NCBI RefSeq assembly: GCF_964656455.1
Contig: NC_135714.1
Location: forward strand, 122,134,131 to 122,198,130
Length of the DNA: 64,000 nt
Direction: 5' to 3'
Source: Halichoerus grypus
Lineage: Eukaryota > Chordata > Mammalia > Carnivora > Phocidae
The stretch's first letter is position 1. Each line of letters opens with the position of its first letter. The notes below the pieces were generated by a model, which worked only from the letters and a program-made list of their open reading frames with translations, did not search any database and was not told where the DNA came from. Positions 11,289-22,757 of this stretch are shown here, one piece after another. The position numbers and the translations under genes were made by a program.

Positions 11289-12240
11289 AGATTATACCAG
11301 AAATTAATAAAATAGAGAAAAGACGATAAAAAATAACTAATAGAGTTGGGTTTTTAAAAAGATAAGCAAATTGACAAACTTTTAGCTATATTAACCAAGA
11401 AAAAAGAGAAAAGTCTCAAAATTATAAATGAGAGAGGAGACATTAAAACTGACATCACAAAAATACAAAGGATTATACAGGCTTCTATGAGCCATTATAC
11501 ACGAATAAACTGGATAACCCAGAAAAACAATTGATAAATTTATAGCATACAACCTACCAAGCCTGAATCATGAAGGAACAGAAGTTGGAACAGACCTATA
11601 ACTAGTAAGGAGATTCAATCAGTAATAAAATAAAACAAAGCAAAAACCAGGACCAGATGATTGCATTGGTGAACCCTATCAAACATTTTAAAAAGAATTA
11701 ATGCCAATACTTCTCAAACTCTTCCAAAAAACTGAAGAGGAGGAAATGCTCCCAAACTCATTTTAGAAGGCCAGGATTAGGGGCAAGTGGGTGGCTCAGT
11801 CAGTTAAACATTTGCCTTTAGCTCAGGTCATGATCTCAGGGTATTGGGATCGAGCCCTGTGTCAGGCTCCCTGCTCAGTGAGGAGTCTGCTTCTCTCTCT
11901 GCCCCTCCCTCCCGCTCATGCTCGCCCCCAGTCTCTCTCTCTCAAATAAATAAATAAAATCTTAAAAAAAAAAAAAAAAAAGAAGGCCAGGATTACCCTG
12001 ATAACAAGCCAGATTGAGGAGTCTACAAGAAAAGAAAACTATAGACAGCATTGTATTTTTGGTTATGACATCAAAACCATAAGCAACAAAAGCAAAACTC
12101 AACAAGTAGGACTACATCAAATTAAAAAGTTTCGCATAAAAGAAACAATCACACAATGAAGAGGCAACCTATGGAATGGGAGAAAACATTTGCAAACCAT
12201 ATATCAAATGAGGATCTATGACGGTTGTAAGATCTTACCT
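11289..12240 (+). mobile_element. Older L1 ORF2 fragment, continuation
   Basis: Continues the L1 interrupted at 8815. It reads through ORF2 linker and RT sequence ('gtcaaaattataaatgagag'-like, 'accaggaccagatgattgc', 'ctcttccaaaaaactgaag', 'ccaaactcattttagaagg'). After the SINE it jumps to ORF2 3' sequence ('gaggcaacctatggaatggg', 'catttgcaaaccatatatc'). Many stops. An internal deletion lies around 12000. Confidence 0.75.
11780..11980 (+). mobile_element. CAN-SINE inside older L1
   Basis: Head 'ggggcaagtgggtggctcag', body and AATAAATAAAA tail with a long A run. Perfect 15-bp target duplication agaaggccaggatta at 11765-11779 and 11981-11995. Confidence 0.97.
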
Positions 12241-12418
12241 ACAAGCAAGTTGATAAAATAGCCTGCTACAGTTTCACAAATACTGACAAAAGACAGAACT
12301 GGGTGAGAGATGAAAGACCACTTGTTATTCACAGTAATAACAGCAGTCAGTGTAACATTGTTGTATAAGTTCCCTAAGCCCCAGTTCTCTCATGTTGATG
12401 TGATGAGAGCCAGGTATT

Positions 12419-12626
12419 GGGGCGCCTGGGTGGCTTGTCATTGGGCGTTCGCCTTCAGCTCAGGTCATGATCCCAGGGTCCTGGGATCGAGCCCCACATC
12501 GGGCTCCCTGCTCCGCGGGAGACCTGCTTCTCCCTCTCCCACTCCCCTTGCTTGTGTTCCCTCTCTCGCTGTGTCTCTCTCTGTCAAATAAATAAATAAA
12601 ATCTTTAAAAAAAAACAACAACAAGA
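12419..12626 (+). mobile_element. CAN-SINE, young
   Basis: Head 'ggggcgcctgggtggcttg', B box 'gggatcgagcccc', and tail with (CAA)n after poly-A. Perfect 14-bp duplication gagagccaggtatt at 12405-12418 and 12627-12640. The minus-strand open frames over it are antisense readings of the SINE. Confidence 0.97.
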
Positions 12627-12799
12627 GAGAGCCAGGTATTTCCAATAAATGCAGCGGACTGTGTTATAGGAGTCGAGAAGCCTTGATGTTATATAACTGT
12701 TTGCCAATAAACCTGCCTATCCCACTCTCCAGAGAGAGATATCTCTATCTCTACTCTGCTGTGATATAAACAAACCTGCTGCAGGAAAGCACCTTCCCT

Positions 12800-13155
12800 T
12801 TTACCCCCTCAGCTCAGCCATGCTATCATCTTTGTTGTTCCTTAGAGATGCCAAGTACATTCCCACCTAAACTTATGCTTGGAATACTCTTCTTCCAGTA
12901 TCTATTGTTCTCACTCTCTTTAGCTATATCTCTGGTCTAATGTCACCTTATCCAAGACACCCTTCCAGATAGGTAATTATAAAATAATACCCCCTAGTAC
13001 CTCCTATCCTCCTTTACCCTACTTTATGTTCCTTCATTGTTTATCTCCACCTGACACCTTATCTACTTTCTTGCTTTGGTTTATAGTCAAATGCATCTCA
13101 TCAATATGAAAGCTCCATTAAGGAATTTGGAGTAGTGTCTGGCACTTAGTACCTG
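12800..13155 (+). mobile_element. L2 LINE 3' end
   Basis: Follows the L2 3' terminal consensus: 'tgctatcatctttgttgttc', 'cttggaatactcttcttcc', 'gtctaatgtcaccttatcc', 'ccacctgacaccttatct', 'atgaaagctccattaagg' and 'tgtctggcacttagtacctg'. Same strand and order as the L2 RT piece at 6.6-8.1 kb, so both may be one element split by later L1s. Confidence 0.82.
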
Positions 13156-13290
13156 AGAGGAAGAAGAAAATAAAGCAAGAAGGAGAGAGGTAAGGAGAAA
13201 AGGAAAGAGGGAGGGAAAGGAGAAAGAAAGACAAAGAGAGAAGAAGGGTGGAAGTAAAGGAGGAAAGAGAGATGTCAAAATTATTGTAAA
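13156..13290 (+). repeat. Purine-rich low-complexity tract
   Basis: GA-rich simple sequence (gaaggagagagg and similar) directly after the L2 end. Confidence 0.85.
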
Positions 13291-13439
13291 GTGACTAGTC
13301 TGAGGAAGTGTGAGAGTAGCACCAAAGATTATGAACTTGGTTATAATTCAATTTTTAAAAAGAAAAATCATTTTTTTGAATTTCACAAGGTCAAATATCA
13401 TTTGTTAAAATTTATTCAAATGTTTTATTTTATATCAAT

Positions 13440-13668
13440 ATTTCTCATTTACTATGTCTTCATATGGCAGAGAGGCAGAGAGGGTAAGGTCTTTGGTGTC
13501 TCTTCTTATAATCCCATCATGAGAGCCTCATCTGATGACCTCATCTAAACCTAATTGTTTCAAAGACCCCATCTCAAATACCACCACATTGGGAGTTAGG
13601 GCTTCAACATATGAACTGTGGTGGAGGGTGGGGTGGAAGGAGACACAATTCAGCCCATAGCAACCATT
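13440..13668 (-). mobile_element. MLT1-type LTR fragment, antisense
   Basis: The reverse complement begins 'tgctatgggctgaattgtg', then 'gttcatatgttgaagccc', 'ggtatttgagatggggtc', 'gatgaggtcatcagatgag' and 'gggattataagaagagaca'. These match the 5' two-thirds of an MLT1 LTR. The 3' part is missing. Confidence 0.82.
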
Positions 13669-14399
13669 AATATGAACAACACAAAAAAGGTAAGAGCTCC
13701 TTCTCAGGTCATGTCCAAGCAGACACAGGTGACTTAGGTCACCCATTTTCTACCTTCTAACCTGGTTCAATTTATTTTCCCTAGAGACCTAGAGACTAGG
13801 GTGACCAGGAGTATTTTAGTTCCGTTTCTTATAAACATCTCACACCAAAATGGACTCCTTAAAATTTTCACTAAAATGAATAATCCCAAACTCAACATGG
13901 ATGTATTTTTTAACTTTTAGGATATAAACATAAGGCATCCAGCACAACCTCCTTCCTCCCTGAATTCGCTTTCAGGTAAGGAGCTTCCTTTCCATGCTGG
14001 AAGGCTATAGATGCTAAGGCCTAGAGCTCACTCCTCCTGTCAATATCAGGCTTGTACTACATGCTATATATCTCTATGAGATATTATTGGGGGAGGGGAT
14101 GGTGAAAATAATTAATATTTGAAACAGTAAATGCTTTATTTTTGTCACCAATGTCCTGTAAATATAATCCGACTGAAATTTTCTGGTATTATGTTTCCTC
14201 TTGCTATTCTTGTATTTTCATTACATTACAGTACATAGGGATTATCAAATGAAGACCAATGGTTGTAATTAAAATTGCAAATCAGACCTGACTTTAAAAT
14301 ATTTACTGATCTGATAAACAATTCTTAATTTATTTAGTGATCACAAAATAATTGCATTTTCTAACACTTGACTCAAAAAACTGTTTCCCTCAAAAAGCT
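13669..14399. other. Unassigned sequence
   Basis: No repeat or coding signal recognised. Confidence 0.4.
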
Positions 14400-14999
14400 G
14401 CTCATAGGAATATATAAGGCAAAGTAATTTGTAAAAAGATGTTTAACCTTACTAGCAATTTGGAAAATTCAAATTAAAGTGAGTCACTACTTTTGGACAT
14501 CAAATTAACATAGCTGTTTATAAATAATTTCTAGTGTTAGCAAAGCTATGGTGGGAGTATAAATTAGAGTAATCTTTCTGCATAGAGATTAAATACCTAA
14601 GTAAATAAATATCAAAGGCCTAAAAAAGGGCTTTTGACTCATCAATTCCAATTACTCAGTGTATCCTAACAAAATAAAGATGCACACAAAGATTTAGCAC
14701 ATTGTTTACCATCTTGAACACTTAGAAACCATCCAAAATTCAACAATGCGGAATTAATTAAACCTCTACAATAAAACACCACAGATGTTTTAGGTAAGCA
14801 TGCAATGACATGGAAAGATGTACCTAGTCTATTGTTAAGTAGAAAAAAAAAAGGTTACCAAACAGTATGTATAATGTATAGTTTGAGTCAGAGAAAGAAG
14901 GACAGAAAAATTACATGCTCAAAGTGGACCTCTCCAGTGTGCCATGTTTTTCCCCTTCTTTTTTGCTTCTGTTTCCTAAACTTTCAACAATGATAAATG
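14400..14999 (+). mobile_element. Old L1M 3' fragment
   Basis: Diverged L1M ORF2 3' end and 3' UTR: 'gtgggagtataaattagag', 'catcaattccaattactcag', 'caacaatgcggaattaatta', 'gcatgcaatgacatggaaag' and 'taccaaacagtatgtataat'. The 3' UTR ends near 'ctttcaacaatgataaatgc'. Confidence 0.7.
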
Positions 15000-15559
15000 C
15001 TTTTGTAAAAACAGTAATATCTACTCTTTAGTCTACTTCTATTAAAAACTCACTGACTTCTACACATTTACAAATAAAATTTGCAATGCTTTAGCCGATA
15101 CATAAACCTGAATATATGTTCTTGGTTTCACACACATACTTTCCTGACTCAATTCTCATGTGAACTTGGAAGTTCCAAAATGTCAAGGACAATTGCATCT
15201 AATTCTTCAACCTCCTGGTGCCTAAGAAAGTAAGATACACAAAAATTACTATTTATTAAATACATGAATCAGAAATATGTGATGGAAAAAGGCCTTAAAA
15301 ATTAAAAGTGTCTATACTCTAAATATGTTTGATTAATATTTCCCAAATCAAAGTTTCTTTTCTTCTTTTCTTTTCCCGAAAATACTGTCTCTGCTTCAAA
15401 GCTATTACTATCTGAGACTGTCTCATCCTTAGGGTCTCAGTTCAAACTTTTGTTCAAAAAAGCATCACCAGAGTTCTGAGCCCTGCCACAAATTGACCTG
15501 ACTGCCAACTTAATCATTGCTTGGAAATCATGGTTGAATGCACCTATTACACTTCTGGA
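15000..15559. other. Unassigned sequence between two L1M fragments
   Basis: No clear feature. A weak L2-like phrase near 15430-15480 is not strong enough to call. Confidence 0.4.
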
Positions 15560-16090
15560 AATATTTCTTATAGATATGTTATACATGTGCTAAATGATAA
15601 ATGTAAAAGATACACATTCAGCATTGTTTATAATAGCAAAAAATTGGCAAAAATTTAAATGTTTATTAATAGATTATGACTAGATTATATTCCATGCATA
15701 CGGTAGAATATATAACACCTTTAAAAAGAGTAGGGCAACTTTTGTGTATATACTGTTGTGGGACTGATACTGAAAAGTGAAAAGAAGCAGAGTCCTATAG
15801 AATTATATGCATAAGATGGTAGCATGTGTTTATGTACATGTATGTATATATACACACACACATATATATGTATATATATATATATATATATAGCATCATT
15901 AAAGAATATACATACCTCTGGGAAAGGGGAACTAGATAACCAGAGGACAATATGAAAAAGAGATTTGCTTTTCAAAATAAACCCTTTTGGACCTTCTGAA
16001 TTTTGAAACCAGTGCATGAATTTCCTTTTTAATAAACTCATAAACTTGGAACATAACTTTTTTTTATTCTTAGGGATCATTTTATTTTGT
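15560..16090 (+). mobile_element. Old L1M 3' fragment
   Basis: L1M-type 3' sequence: 'gcattgtttataatagcaaa', 'ttggcaaaaatttaaatg', 'ttatattccatgcatacgg' and 'atacatacctctgggaaagg'. A TA/CA-rich microsatellite at 15838-15893 interrupts it. Confidence 0.68.
15838..15893 (+). repeat. (TA)n/(CA)n microsatellite
   Basis: Compound TATATACACACACACATATATATG...(TA)n tract. Confidence 0.95.
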
Positions 16091-16368
16091 GAGGCATCAG
16101 AAATAGTTCTTCCATCGTGACTTTTTAAAAATTTCTTTTTTTAATTACTTTTATTTATTTTTAAGTTTTTATTTAAATTCCAGTTAGTTGACATACAGTG
16201 TAATATTAGTTTTAGGTGTACAATATAGTGATTCAACACTTCTATACAATACCTGGTGCTCATTACAGCAAGTGCACTGCTTAATCCTCATCACCTATTT
16301 AACCCACCCCCCCCATCGCCCCTCTGGTGACCATCCATTTGTTCTCTAGAGTTAAGAGTCTGTTTCTT

Positions 16369-16675
16369 CAAATAATGCAATATATGTTAAGAAAAAAAAA
16401 AAAGAAGAAGAAGAAGATAGCAGGAGGGGAGGAATGAAGGGCGGGAAATCGGAGGGGGAGACGAACCATGAGAGACGATGGACTCTGAAAAACAAACTGA
16501 GGGTTCTAGAGGAGAGGGGGGTGGGAGGATGGGTTAGCCTGGTGATGGGTATTAAAGAGGGCACGTTCTGCATGGAGCACTGGGTGTTATGCACAAACAA
16601 TGAATCATGGAACACTACATCTAAAACTAATGATGTAATGTATGGTGATTAACATAACAATAAAAATTTTTTAAA
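16369..16675 (+). mobile_element. 5'-truncated L1 tail with chimeric 3' UTR
   Basis: Contains only L1 3' UTR: an A-rich/(GAA)n junction at 16390-16416, then 'gaaccatgagagacgatgg', 'gggttctagaggagagggg', 'agcactgggtgttatgcac' and a terminal A-rich tail. Perfect 15-bp duplication aagagtctgtttctt at 16354-16368 and 16676-16690. Inserted antisense to its host L1-C. Confidence 0.95.
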
Positions 16676-16877
16676 AAGAGTCTGTTTCTTGGTTTGTCTC
16701 TCTCTTTTCATCACCCATTTGCTCATTTGTACTGTTTCTTAAATTCCACATATGAGTGAAATCATATGGTATTTGTCTTTCTCTGACTTATTTTGTTTAG
16801 CAAAATACTCTCTAGCTCCATCCATGTAGTTGCAAATGGCAAGATTTCATTCTGTTTCTATGGCTGAGTAATATGCC

Positions 16878-16880
<3 letters not shown>

Positions 16881-16910
<30 letters not shown>
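16881..16910 (+). repeat. (GT)n microsatellite
   Basis: About 15 GT units within the L1-C ORF2 3' end. Confidence 0.95.
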
Positions 16911-17738
16911 TCCACCTCTTCTTTATCCATTCATCAGTTGATGGACCCTTGGACTGTTTCCATAATTTGGCTACTATAGATAATGGTCTATAAACATCAG
17001 GATGCATGTTTCTTTTTGAATTAGTATTTTTTGTATTCTTTAGGTAAATACCTAGTAGTACAATTATTGGATTGTAGGATAGTTCTATTTTTAACTTTTT
17101 GTGGAACCCCCATACTGTTTTCCAGAGTGGCTGCATGAGTTTTTATCCCCACTAACAGTGTAGAAGTGTTCCCCTTTCTCCACATCCTCACCAATACCTG
17201 TTGTTTCTTGTGTTGTTGATTTTAGCCATTCTGACAGATGTGAAGTGATATCTCATTGTAGTTTTGATTTGTATTTCCCCGATGATCAGTTGTATTAAGC
17301 ATCTTTTCACATGTCTGTTGGCCATCTGTATGTCTTCTTTGGAAAAATGTCTATTTATGTCTTCTGCCCATTTTTTAATTGAATTATTCCTTCTTTTGGA
17401 TGTTGAGTTTTATAGGTTCTTTATATATTTTGGATACTAACCCTCTGTTGGATTTGTCATTTGCAAATATCCTCTCCCATTCCATAGGTTGCCTTTAAGT
17501 TTTGTTGATTGTTTCCTTTGCTGTGCAGAAACTTTTTATTTTGATGAAGTCCCAATAGTTTATTTGTACTTTTGTTTCCCTTGCCTCAGGAAACATATCT
17601 AGAAAAAAGTTGTAATGGTCAATGTCAAAAAGGTTACAGCCTGTGTTCTCCTCTAGATTTTTATGGTTTCAGGTCTCACATTTAGGTCTTTAATCCATTT
17701 TGAATTTATTTTTGTGTATGGTATAAGAAAGTGGTCAG

Positions 17739-17936
17739 GAGGCGCCTGAGTGGCTCAGTCGTTAAGCGTCTGCCTTCGGCTCAGGTCACGATCCCAGGGT
17801 CCTGGGATCGAGCCCCACATTGGGCTCCCTGCTCTGTGGGAAGCCTGCTTCTCCCTCTCCCACTCCCTCTGCTTGTGTCCCCTCTTTCGCTGTGTCTCTC
17901 TCTGTCAAATAAATAAATAAAATCTTTAAAAAAAAA
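17739..17936 (+). mobile_element. CAN-SINE inside L1-C
   Basis: Head 'gaggcgcctgagtggctcag', B box 'gggatcgagcccc', AATAAA/poly-A tail. Perfect 11-bp duplication aaagtggtcag at 17728-17738 and 17937-17947. Opposite strand to its host L1. Confidence 0.97.
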
Positions 17937-20826
17937 AAAGTGGTCAGTTTTCCCAACACCATTTGTTGAAGAGACTGTCTTTTTCTTCATTGCATATTCT
18001 TTCCTGCTTTGTCAAAGATTAACTGACCATGTAGTTATGGGTTCATGTATGGGTTTTCTATTCTACTGATCTTTGTGTCTATTTTTGTTCCAGTACCATA
18101 ATGTTATGATCACTACAGCTTTGTAATATAACTTGGAAGTCCAGAATTGTGACGCCACCAGCTTGGCTTTTCCATTTTTCAAGGTTGCTTTGACTATGCA
18201 GGGTCTTTTGTGGTTTTGTACAAATTTTAGGATTGTTTGCTCTAGCTCTGTGCAAAATGCTATTGATATTTTATAGGGATTGCATTAAATGAGTAGATTG
18301 TTTTGGGTAGTATAGACATTTTAACAATATTTGTTCTTCCAATCCATGAGCATGGAACGTCTTTCCATTTCTTTGTATCATCTTCAATTTATTTCATCAG
18401 TGTTTTATAGTTTTCAGAGTATAGGTCTTTCACCCTTTTGTTAGGTTTATTCTTAGGTATCTTATTGTTTTGGTGCAATTGTAAATGGCATTGATTCCTT
18501 AATTTCTCTGTCTGCTGCTTCAGTATTGGTGTAAAGAAATGTAATAGATTTCTGTATGTTGATTTTGTATCCTACAAATTTACTAAATTCATTTATCAGT
18601 TGTAGCAGTTTTTTGGTGGCATTTTTTGAGTTTTCTACATATCGTATCATGTCATTTGCAAATAGTGAAAGTTCTACTTCTTCCTTGCCAATTTGGGTGC
18701 CTTTTATTTCTTTTTTTTGTCTGATTGCAGTGGCTAGGATTTCTAGTACTATGTTAAATAACAGTGGTGAGAGTAGATATCCTTGTCTTGTTCCTGACTG
18801 TAGAAGAAAAGGTCTAGTTTTTCCCCACTGAGGATGATATTAGCTGTGGATTTTTGAAATATGGCCTTTATTATGTTGAGATATATGTTCCCTCTAAACC
18901 TACTTTGTTGATGGTTTTTATCATAAATGGATATTGTATTTTGTCAAATGCTTTTTCTGCATCTATTGAAATGATCACATGGTCCTTATCCTTCCTTTTA
19001 TTAATGTGGTGTATCACATTGATTGATTTGCAAATATTGAACCACCCTTGCAACCCAGGAATAATCCCAGTTGATTGTGGTGAATGGGTTTTTTTTTTTT
19101 TAATATTACTGGATTTGATTTGCTAGTATTTTATTGAGAATTTTTGCATATATGTTCATCAAGGATATTGGCCAGTTGTTCTCTTTTTTAGTGGAGTCTT
19201 TATCTGGTTTTGGTATCAGGGTAATGCTGGCCTCTTAGAATGAATTTGGAAGTTTCCTTCCTTTTCTATTTTTTGGAATAGTTTGGAAGACTAGGTATTA
19301 ATTCTTCTTTCAATATTTGGTAGAATTCACCTATGAAGCCATCTAGCCCTGGACTTCTGTTTGTTGGGAGTTTTTTGGTTACTGATTCAATTTCATTGCT
19401 GGTTATCAGTCTGTTCAAGTTTTCTATTTCTTACTGTTTCAACTTCGGTAGTTTATATGTTTCTAGGAATTTATCCATTTCTTCCAGGTTGTCCAATTTG
19501 TTGGTATATAGTTTTTCATAATATTCTCTTACAATTGCTTGTATTTCTGTGGTGTTGCTTGTTATTTCTCTTCTCTCATTTGTGATTTTATTTATTTGGG
19601 TTCTTTTTCTTTTCTTTTGGATAAGTCTAGATAAAGGTTTATCAATTTTATTGATTTTTTTCAAAGAACCAGCCTCTGTTGTTTTTTTCAGTTTCTCTAT
19701 CATTTAATTTTACTTTAATCTTTATTATTTCCTTTCTTCTGCTGGCTTTAGGCTTCTTTTGTTGTTCTCTTTCTAGCTCCTTTATGTGTAAGTTTAGGTT
19801 ATTTATTTGAGATTTTTCTTGCTTCTTGAGGTAGGCCTGTATTGCTATATACTTCCCTCTTGGGATTGCTTTTGCAGCATCCCAAAGGTTTTGGACAATT
19901 GTGTTTTCATTTTCCTTTGTTTCCATGTATTTTTTTTTATTTCTTCTTTGATTTCCTGGTTGACCCATTCATTGTTTAGTAGCATGTTGTTTAACCTTCA
20001 TGTATATGTGGTCTTTCCAAAGTTTTTCTTGTGGTTGACTTCTAGTTTCATAGCATTGTGGTCAGAGAAGGTGCATGGTATAATTTCAGTCTTTTTGTAT
20101 TTGTTGAGGCCTGATTTGTGACCTAATATGCAATCTATTCTGGAGACTGTCCCAAGTGCATTTGAAAAATGTGTGTATTCTGCTGTTTCAGGATGGAATG
20201 TTCTGAATATATCTGTTAAGTCCATCTGGTCCAGTGTGTCATTCAAAGACATTGTTTCCTTAAGTTTATTTTCTGTTTAGGTGATCTTTCCATTTATATA
20301 AGTGGGGTGTTAAAGTCCCTTACTACTGTTGTATTATTTTCAATTGGTTCATTTATGTTTGGTACTGTTTTATATATTTGGGTGCTCCCATGTTAGGGGC
20401 ATAAATATTTACAATTGTTAGATCTTCTTGTTGGATTGTCCCCTTTATCATGATATAGTGCCCTTCTCTGTCTCTTGTCACAGTCTTTGTTTTAGTCTAG
20501 TTTGTCCAATGTAAGTATTGCTACTCTGGCTCTCTTTTGACATCCATTTGTGTGACAAATGTTTCTCCATCCCCTTACTTTCAATCTGCAGGTGTCTTTA
20601 GATCTAAAATGAGTCTATTGTAGGCAGCGTATAGATAGGTCTTGTTTATTTATCCATCCTGACACCCTATGTCTTTTGACTGGGGCATTTAGTCCATTTA
20701 CTTTCAAAGTAATTATTGATAGATATGTAATTAGTGCCATCTTATTACTTGTTTTGTCATTGTTTCTGGAGATTTTTCTCATCCTTTCTTGTCTTTGTCA
20801 TGTTTGGTCTTCCTTTTCCATTCAAA

Positions 20827-21710
20827 GAATCTCTTTTAATATTTCTGGCAGGGCCGGTTTATGGTCACAAACTCCTTTCGTTTTTGTCTGGGAAACTTCT
20901 TTATCTTTCCTTGTATTCTGAATGATAGCCTTGCTGGATAGAGTATTCTTGGCTGCAGATTTTTCCCATTCAGCACTTTGACTATATCATGCCACTCTCT
21001 TCTGGCTTGCCAAGTTTCTGTTGAGAAATCCCCAGCTAGTCTTATGGGTTTTCCCTTTTAAGTTAGGACTTCTTTTGTCTTGCTGCTTTTAAGATTTTTT
21101 CTTTATCTCTACATTTTGCCAATTTAATTACTATATGTCTTGATGTTGGCCTGCTTTTGTTGATTTTGATGGGAGTTCTCTGTTCCTCCTGAATCTGGAT
21201 GTCTCTTTCCTTCCCCAGATTAGGGAAGTTTTCTGCTATTATTTCTTAAAATAAATTTTCTGCCCCCTTTTCTTTCTCTTCCTCTTCTAGGACTCCTATA
21301 ATATGAATGTTATTACATTTGATGAGTCACTGATTTCCCTAAGTCTATTCTCATGTTACATCATTCTTCTTTCCCTCTATTGTTCAGCTTCATTGCTTTC
21401 CATTACTTTGTTTTCTTTGTCACTAATTCATTCCTCTGCTTCTTCCAAGCAGCTGTTCATTGCATCAAGCCTGTTACCAATCTCTTTTATTGCATTCTTC
21501 ATCTCTGATTGATTCTTTTTTAACTCTTTTATCCCTGTGGTAAGGGTCTCTCTGATGTCTTCCATTCTTTTTCTCAAGCCCAGTGAGTATCCTTATGATT
21601 GTTGCTTTAAATTCTCCATCAGACATGTTACTTATTTCTCTTTTACTTAGCTCTCTGGCTGTGGCCTGGTCTTGTTCTTTCATTTGGGATAAATTCCTCC
21701 ACTTTGGCAT
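20827..21710 (-). pseudogene. L1-C ORF1 (RNA-binding chaperone), broken
   Basis: The N-terminus is visible as an open stretch at 21474-21710: MPKWRNLSQMKEQDQATARE, then ISNMSDGEFKATIIRILTGL. This is the L1 ORF1 start and the beginning of its coiled coil. The C-terminal end is recognisable near 20830-20990 (reverse complement 'ctgcagccaagaatactc', 'ctatccagcaaggctatc'). The middle is frame-shifted. In active elements the product is a trimeric RNA-binding protein that coats L1 RNA. This one cannot be translated whole. Confidence 0.8.
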
Positions 21711-22757
21711 TTTGTCTAAGTCTTTACTTTCTTCTCTGTGTTAGAAAACCCAATTATGTCTCCTGCTCCTGAAAGTCATAGCCTTATAAAGAAGAGGTCA
21801 ATAGTGCCCAGGGCCCAGTGCTTTAGGGAGTGTTTCCGGTGTGTGCTGCATGCACTTTTCTGTTGTGTTTTGGCTGCTCTATCCTTCAGGCCAGTTGTCT
21901 TCAGACGTTCTTGCTTGCTGTGGGTAGTGTTTGGTCCCTGGCCGGAATGTGGTGAGTTTTAATTAGGTGTGCTCTAGTCTGCTTATGAAATGAGACCAGG
22001 ATTACCAACTCCATCAGAACTGAGCTCCTGCAATACACTCTGGTCGGGAAATATGGTGTGGGCAGTGATTTAGGCTGGTCTTCTGGAGAGGGACTCCCTG
22101 TGCTGGGACTGAGGCAAGTGTGACTGAGAAGGGCAGTCCCACCAGAGCATGGGGGGAGTGGGGCCTGATGTATGAAAGCTGGGCAGCCAGTGTCAGCACT
22201 GTGCTGCTTCCCATAGGTGGCTCTGTGTTTATGCTGAGGGGTGGGAGAGGAAAATGGTGCCAGCCAGCTCCTTTGTTTCCAGAGAGGTGTTTCCATGAAC
22301 ACCGCCTCTCAGGAACACACTCTGAGAAGAGTAAATAATCTCCCCCACGGTGTGTCCCAGGAGTTCTGTAGATTGCTGTTTCCATGTGATCTGCCCCTGA
22401 GTTGTTTCCCTGCTTTCTCTCCAGGAGGGACACAGTGCCCTCCTGGCTCTATCCAGTCAAGCCCACTGACCTTTAAAACTCTAGGCTTTAAGCCCCACTG
22501 GTTGCAAAACTCACAAAATTCTGTCCCTCTCATTTTCCAAGCCAATGGCTTTGGGAAAACATTCTTCTTGTGCATTCCCCTTTGCGCTCCTCTATCTCTC
22601 TCATCCTTCTCCATAACCATGGCCCCCTCCCCTCTACAGCCCCTGCGATCCATTTCTTCCCTAAACCACATCTCCACACTTCCTACCTTCCTTGATGAGG
22701 CCTCTTTTCTCCCTTTAGTTGTGGAGTTTGTACTGTCCTGGAGCATCAATTCTTTAT
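21711..22757 (-). promoter_or_regulatory. L1-C 5' UTR (decayed internal promoter region)
   Basis: The most GC-rich segment in the window before 42 kb, lying upstream of ORF1 on the minus strand. It resembles the carnivore L1 5' UTR, for example 'ggccccctcccctctacagc' and 'tagttgtggagtttgtact' on this strand. L1 5' UTRs carry an internal pol II promoter. Activity here is not expected. Overlapping open frames of 139 to 202 codons on both strands (largest 22241-22849 +) have no domain and lie in non-coding UTR. Confidence 0.68.

Larger units (their letters stand above)
16790..20739 (-). pseudogene. L1-C ORF2 (endonuclease-reverse transcriptase), broken
   Basis: Remnants in order on the minus strand. 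The start is near 20739 (ATGGCACTAATTACATATC). Endonuclease-end peptide at 19998-20252 includes NDTLDQMDLTDIFRTFHP, SRIDCILGHKSGLN and DHNAMKLEV. The linker is at 19431-19968. The RT part includes [12 protein letters not shown] (18871-19053). The catalytic box reads FAND in place of FADD near 18665, just upstream of [16 protein letters not shown]. The C-terminal zinc-knuckle region lies near 17150-16860. The intact family protein is about 1,275 residues. Here it is split into many short frames and carries a SINE, so it is inactive. Confidence 0.85.
16121..22757 (-). mobile_element. L1-C: nearly full-length antisense L1, decayed
   Basis: Read on the minus strand this has a 5' UTR (about 22757-21711), ORF1 remnant (21710-20827), ORF2 remnant (20739-about 16790) and 3' UTR ending in a T-rich start on this strand at about 16121-16165. 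Both ORFs are broken by many stops and indels. A SINE (17739-17936) and a 5'-truncated L1 (16369-16675) are inserted in it. Diverged compared with L1-A and L1-B, so an older insertion. The outer edges are approximate because no flanking duplication was found. Confidence 0.85.
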
